In this document: piece after piece, positions 63,849-64,000 of the stretch | Layout: each line of letters begins with the position of its first letter | Position numbering within the stretch: the first letter of the stretch is position 1 | Assembly: GCA_017937655.1 (NCBI GenBank) | Contig: JAGBDE010000020.1 | Location: forward strand, 1-64,000 | Direction of reading: 5' to 3' | DNA length: 64,000 bases | Source of the DNA: Clostridia bacterium | GTDB taxonomy: Bacteria; Bacillota; Clostridia; Christensenellales; Aristaeellaceae | Notes under the pieces: model-generated | Databases searched by the model: none | What the model was told of the DNA's origin: nothing | What the model saw: only the letters and a program-made list of their open reading frames with translations | Program-made: the position numbers and the translations under genes

Positions 63849-64000
63849 TTAGCCCGGGTCGTTGAGGCCGTATGTATAACGCACTACCAGCCAGGGCGCG
63901 CTTTGGTACATACCGAAGGCGTCGCCGTAAAGACGGTAGCTCTTTCCCTCTTCCCACTGGGTTTTGGAGGAGTTCTCCACAAACACCATGATGGGGCTTT
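63849..64000 (-). CDS. 3' end of an unidentified protein (5' end outside window)
   Basis: A minus-strand frame enters from the right edge and ends at TAA 63849-63851. The visible C-terminus includes IMVFVENSSKTQWEEGKSYR and ends in YGLNDPG, with alternating hydrophobic beta-strand character (LYGDAFGMY, WLVVRYTY). No family recognised. It lies 29 bp from the rpmE promoter. Confidence 0.6.
   Translation of the reverse strand, partial: SPIMVFVENSSKTQWEEGKSYRLYGDAFGMYQSAPWLVVRYTYGLNDPG

Overview
The window looks like one contiguous chromosomal piece of a high-GC, probably spore-forming Firmicute of the class Clostridia. Evidence for this is the gene content: a mutS-mutL-miaA-miaB-ylbF block, a SpoIVFA/SpoIVFB pair, a SpoVB-like flippase, a SpoIID-domain protein with bacterial SH3 repeats, DUF1385-prmC-prfA, and a sua5-ywlE pair. 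Spacing-consistent sigma-A promoters (TTGACA-like, 16-17 bp, TATAAT-like), strong AGGAGG ribosome sites and CCA-encoding tRNA genes agree with that. I could not place it to genus. Of 57 gene 3' ends that can be read, none uses TAG.

Left part (1-12.4 kb): a lysophospholipid acyltransferase, a TipAS-type MerR regulator with a textbook 19-bp-spacer promoter, a seven-helix diguanylate cyclase, a tRNA trio (Arg-TCT, His-GTG, Gln-TTG), a pyridoxamine-phosphate-oxidase-like protein, an RNA/DNA methyltransferase, a Rho-family factor and a multiple-sugar ABC transporter (ChvE-MmsA-MmsB type). Two genes here are broken as read: the rho homologue has a one-base deletion and has lost its ATPase signature residues, and the sugar-binding protein has an in-frame TAG at codon 36.

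Middle-left (12.4-25.5 kb): a three-gene operon (membrane protein, secreted Pro/Thr-linker protein, CbxX-type AAA+ ATPase), an array of perfect mini-hairpins, a minus-strand sugar operon (solute-binding protein, galactokinase, DUF2441-like), a metal-efflux operon (SmtB/CadC-type repressor, free HMA domain, Zn/Cd/Pb P-type ATPase) and a minimal Fe-S assembly pair (SmsC/SmsB, SUF-like) followed by a small four-cysteine protein.

Middle (25.5-31.3 kb): an AT-richer accessory stretch with two small unknown proteins, GNAT acetyltransferases, an FMN-dependent dehydrogenase, a discoidin/PIG-L secreted deacetylase, an HD-GYP phosphodiesterase and tRNA-Arg(CCG).

Right part (31.4-64 kb): mostly housekeeping. 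Plus strand: two radical-SAM-associated genes, RNase G, MiaB, YlbF, MutS, MutL, MiaA, a methionine gamma-lyase-family enzyme, SpoIVFA/B, the SpoIID/SH3 protein and TrmN6. Then a flippase (minus), a sugar symporter with a GH2 glycosidase and RidA, and two tandem ATP-grasp ligases with a GNAT. Minus strand: L31, DUF1385, PrmC, RF1, Sua5, YwlE and a beta-CASP nuclease. Sugar uptake and use (ChvE-type ABC importer, galactokinase, GH2 plus symporter), c-di-GMP signalling (GGDEF and HD-GYP) and metal homeostasis are the recurring themes. No prophage, insertion sequence, CRISPR array or replication origin was seen. All functional calls come from reading motifs by eye; no database search was possible.
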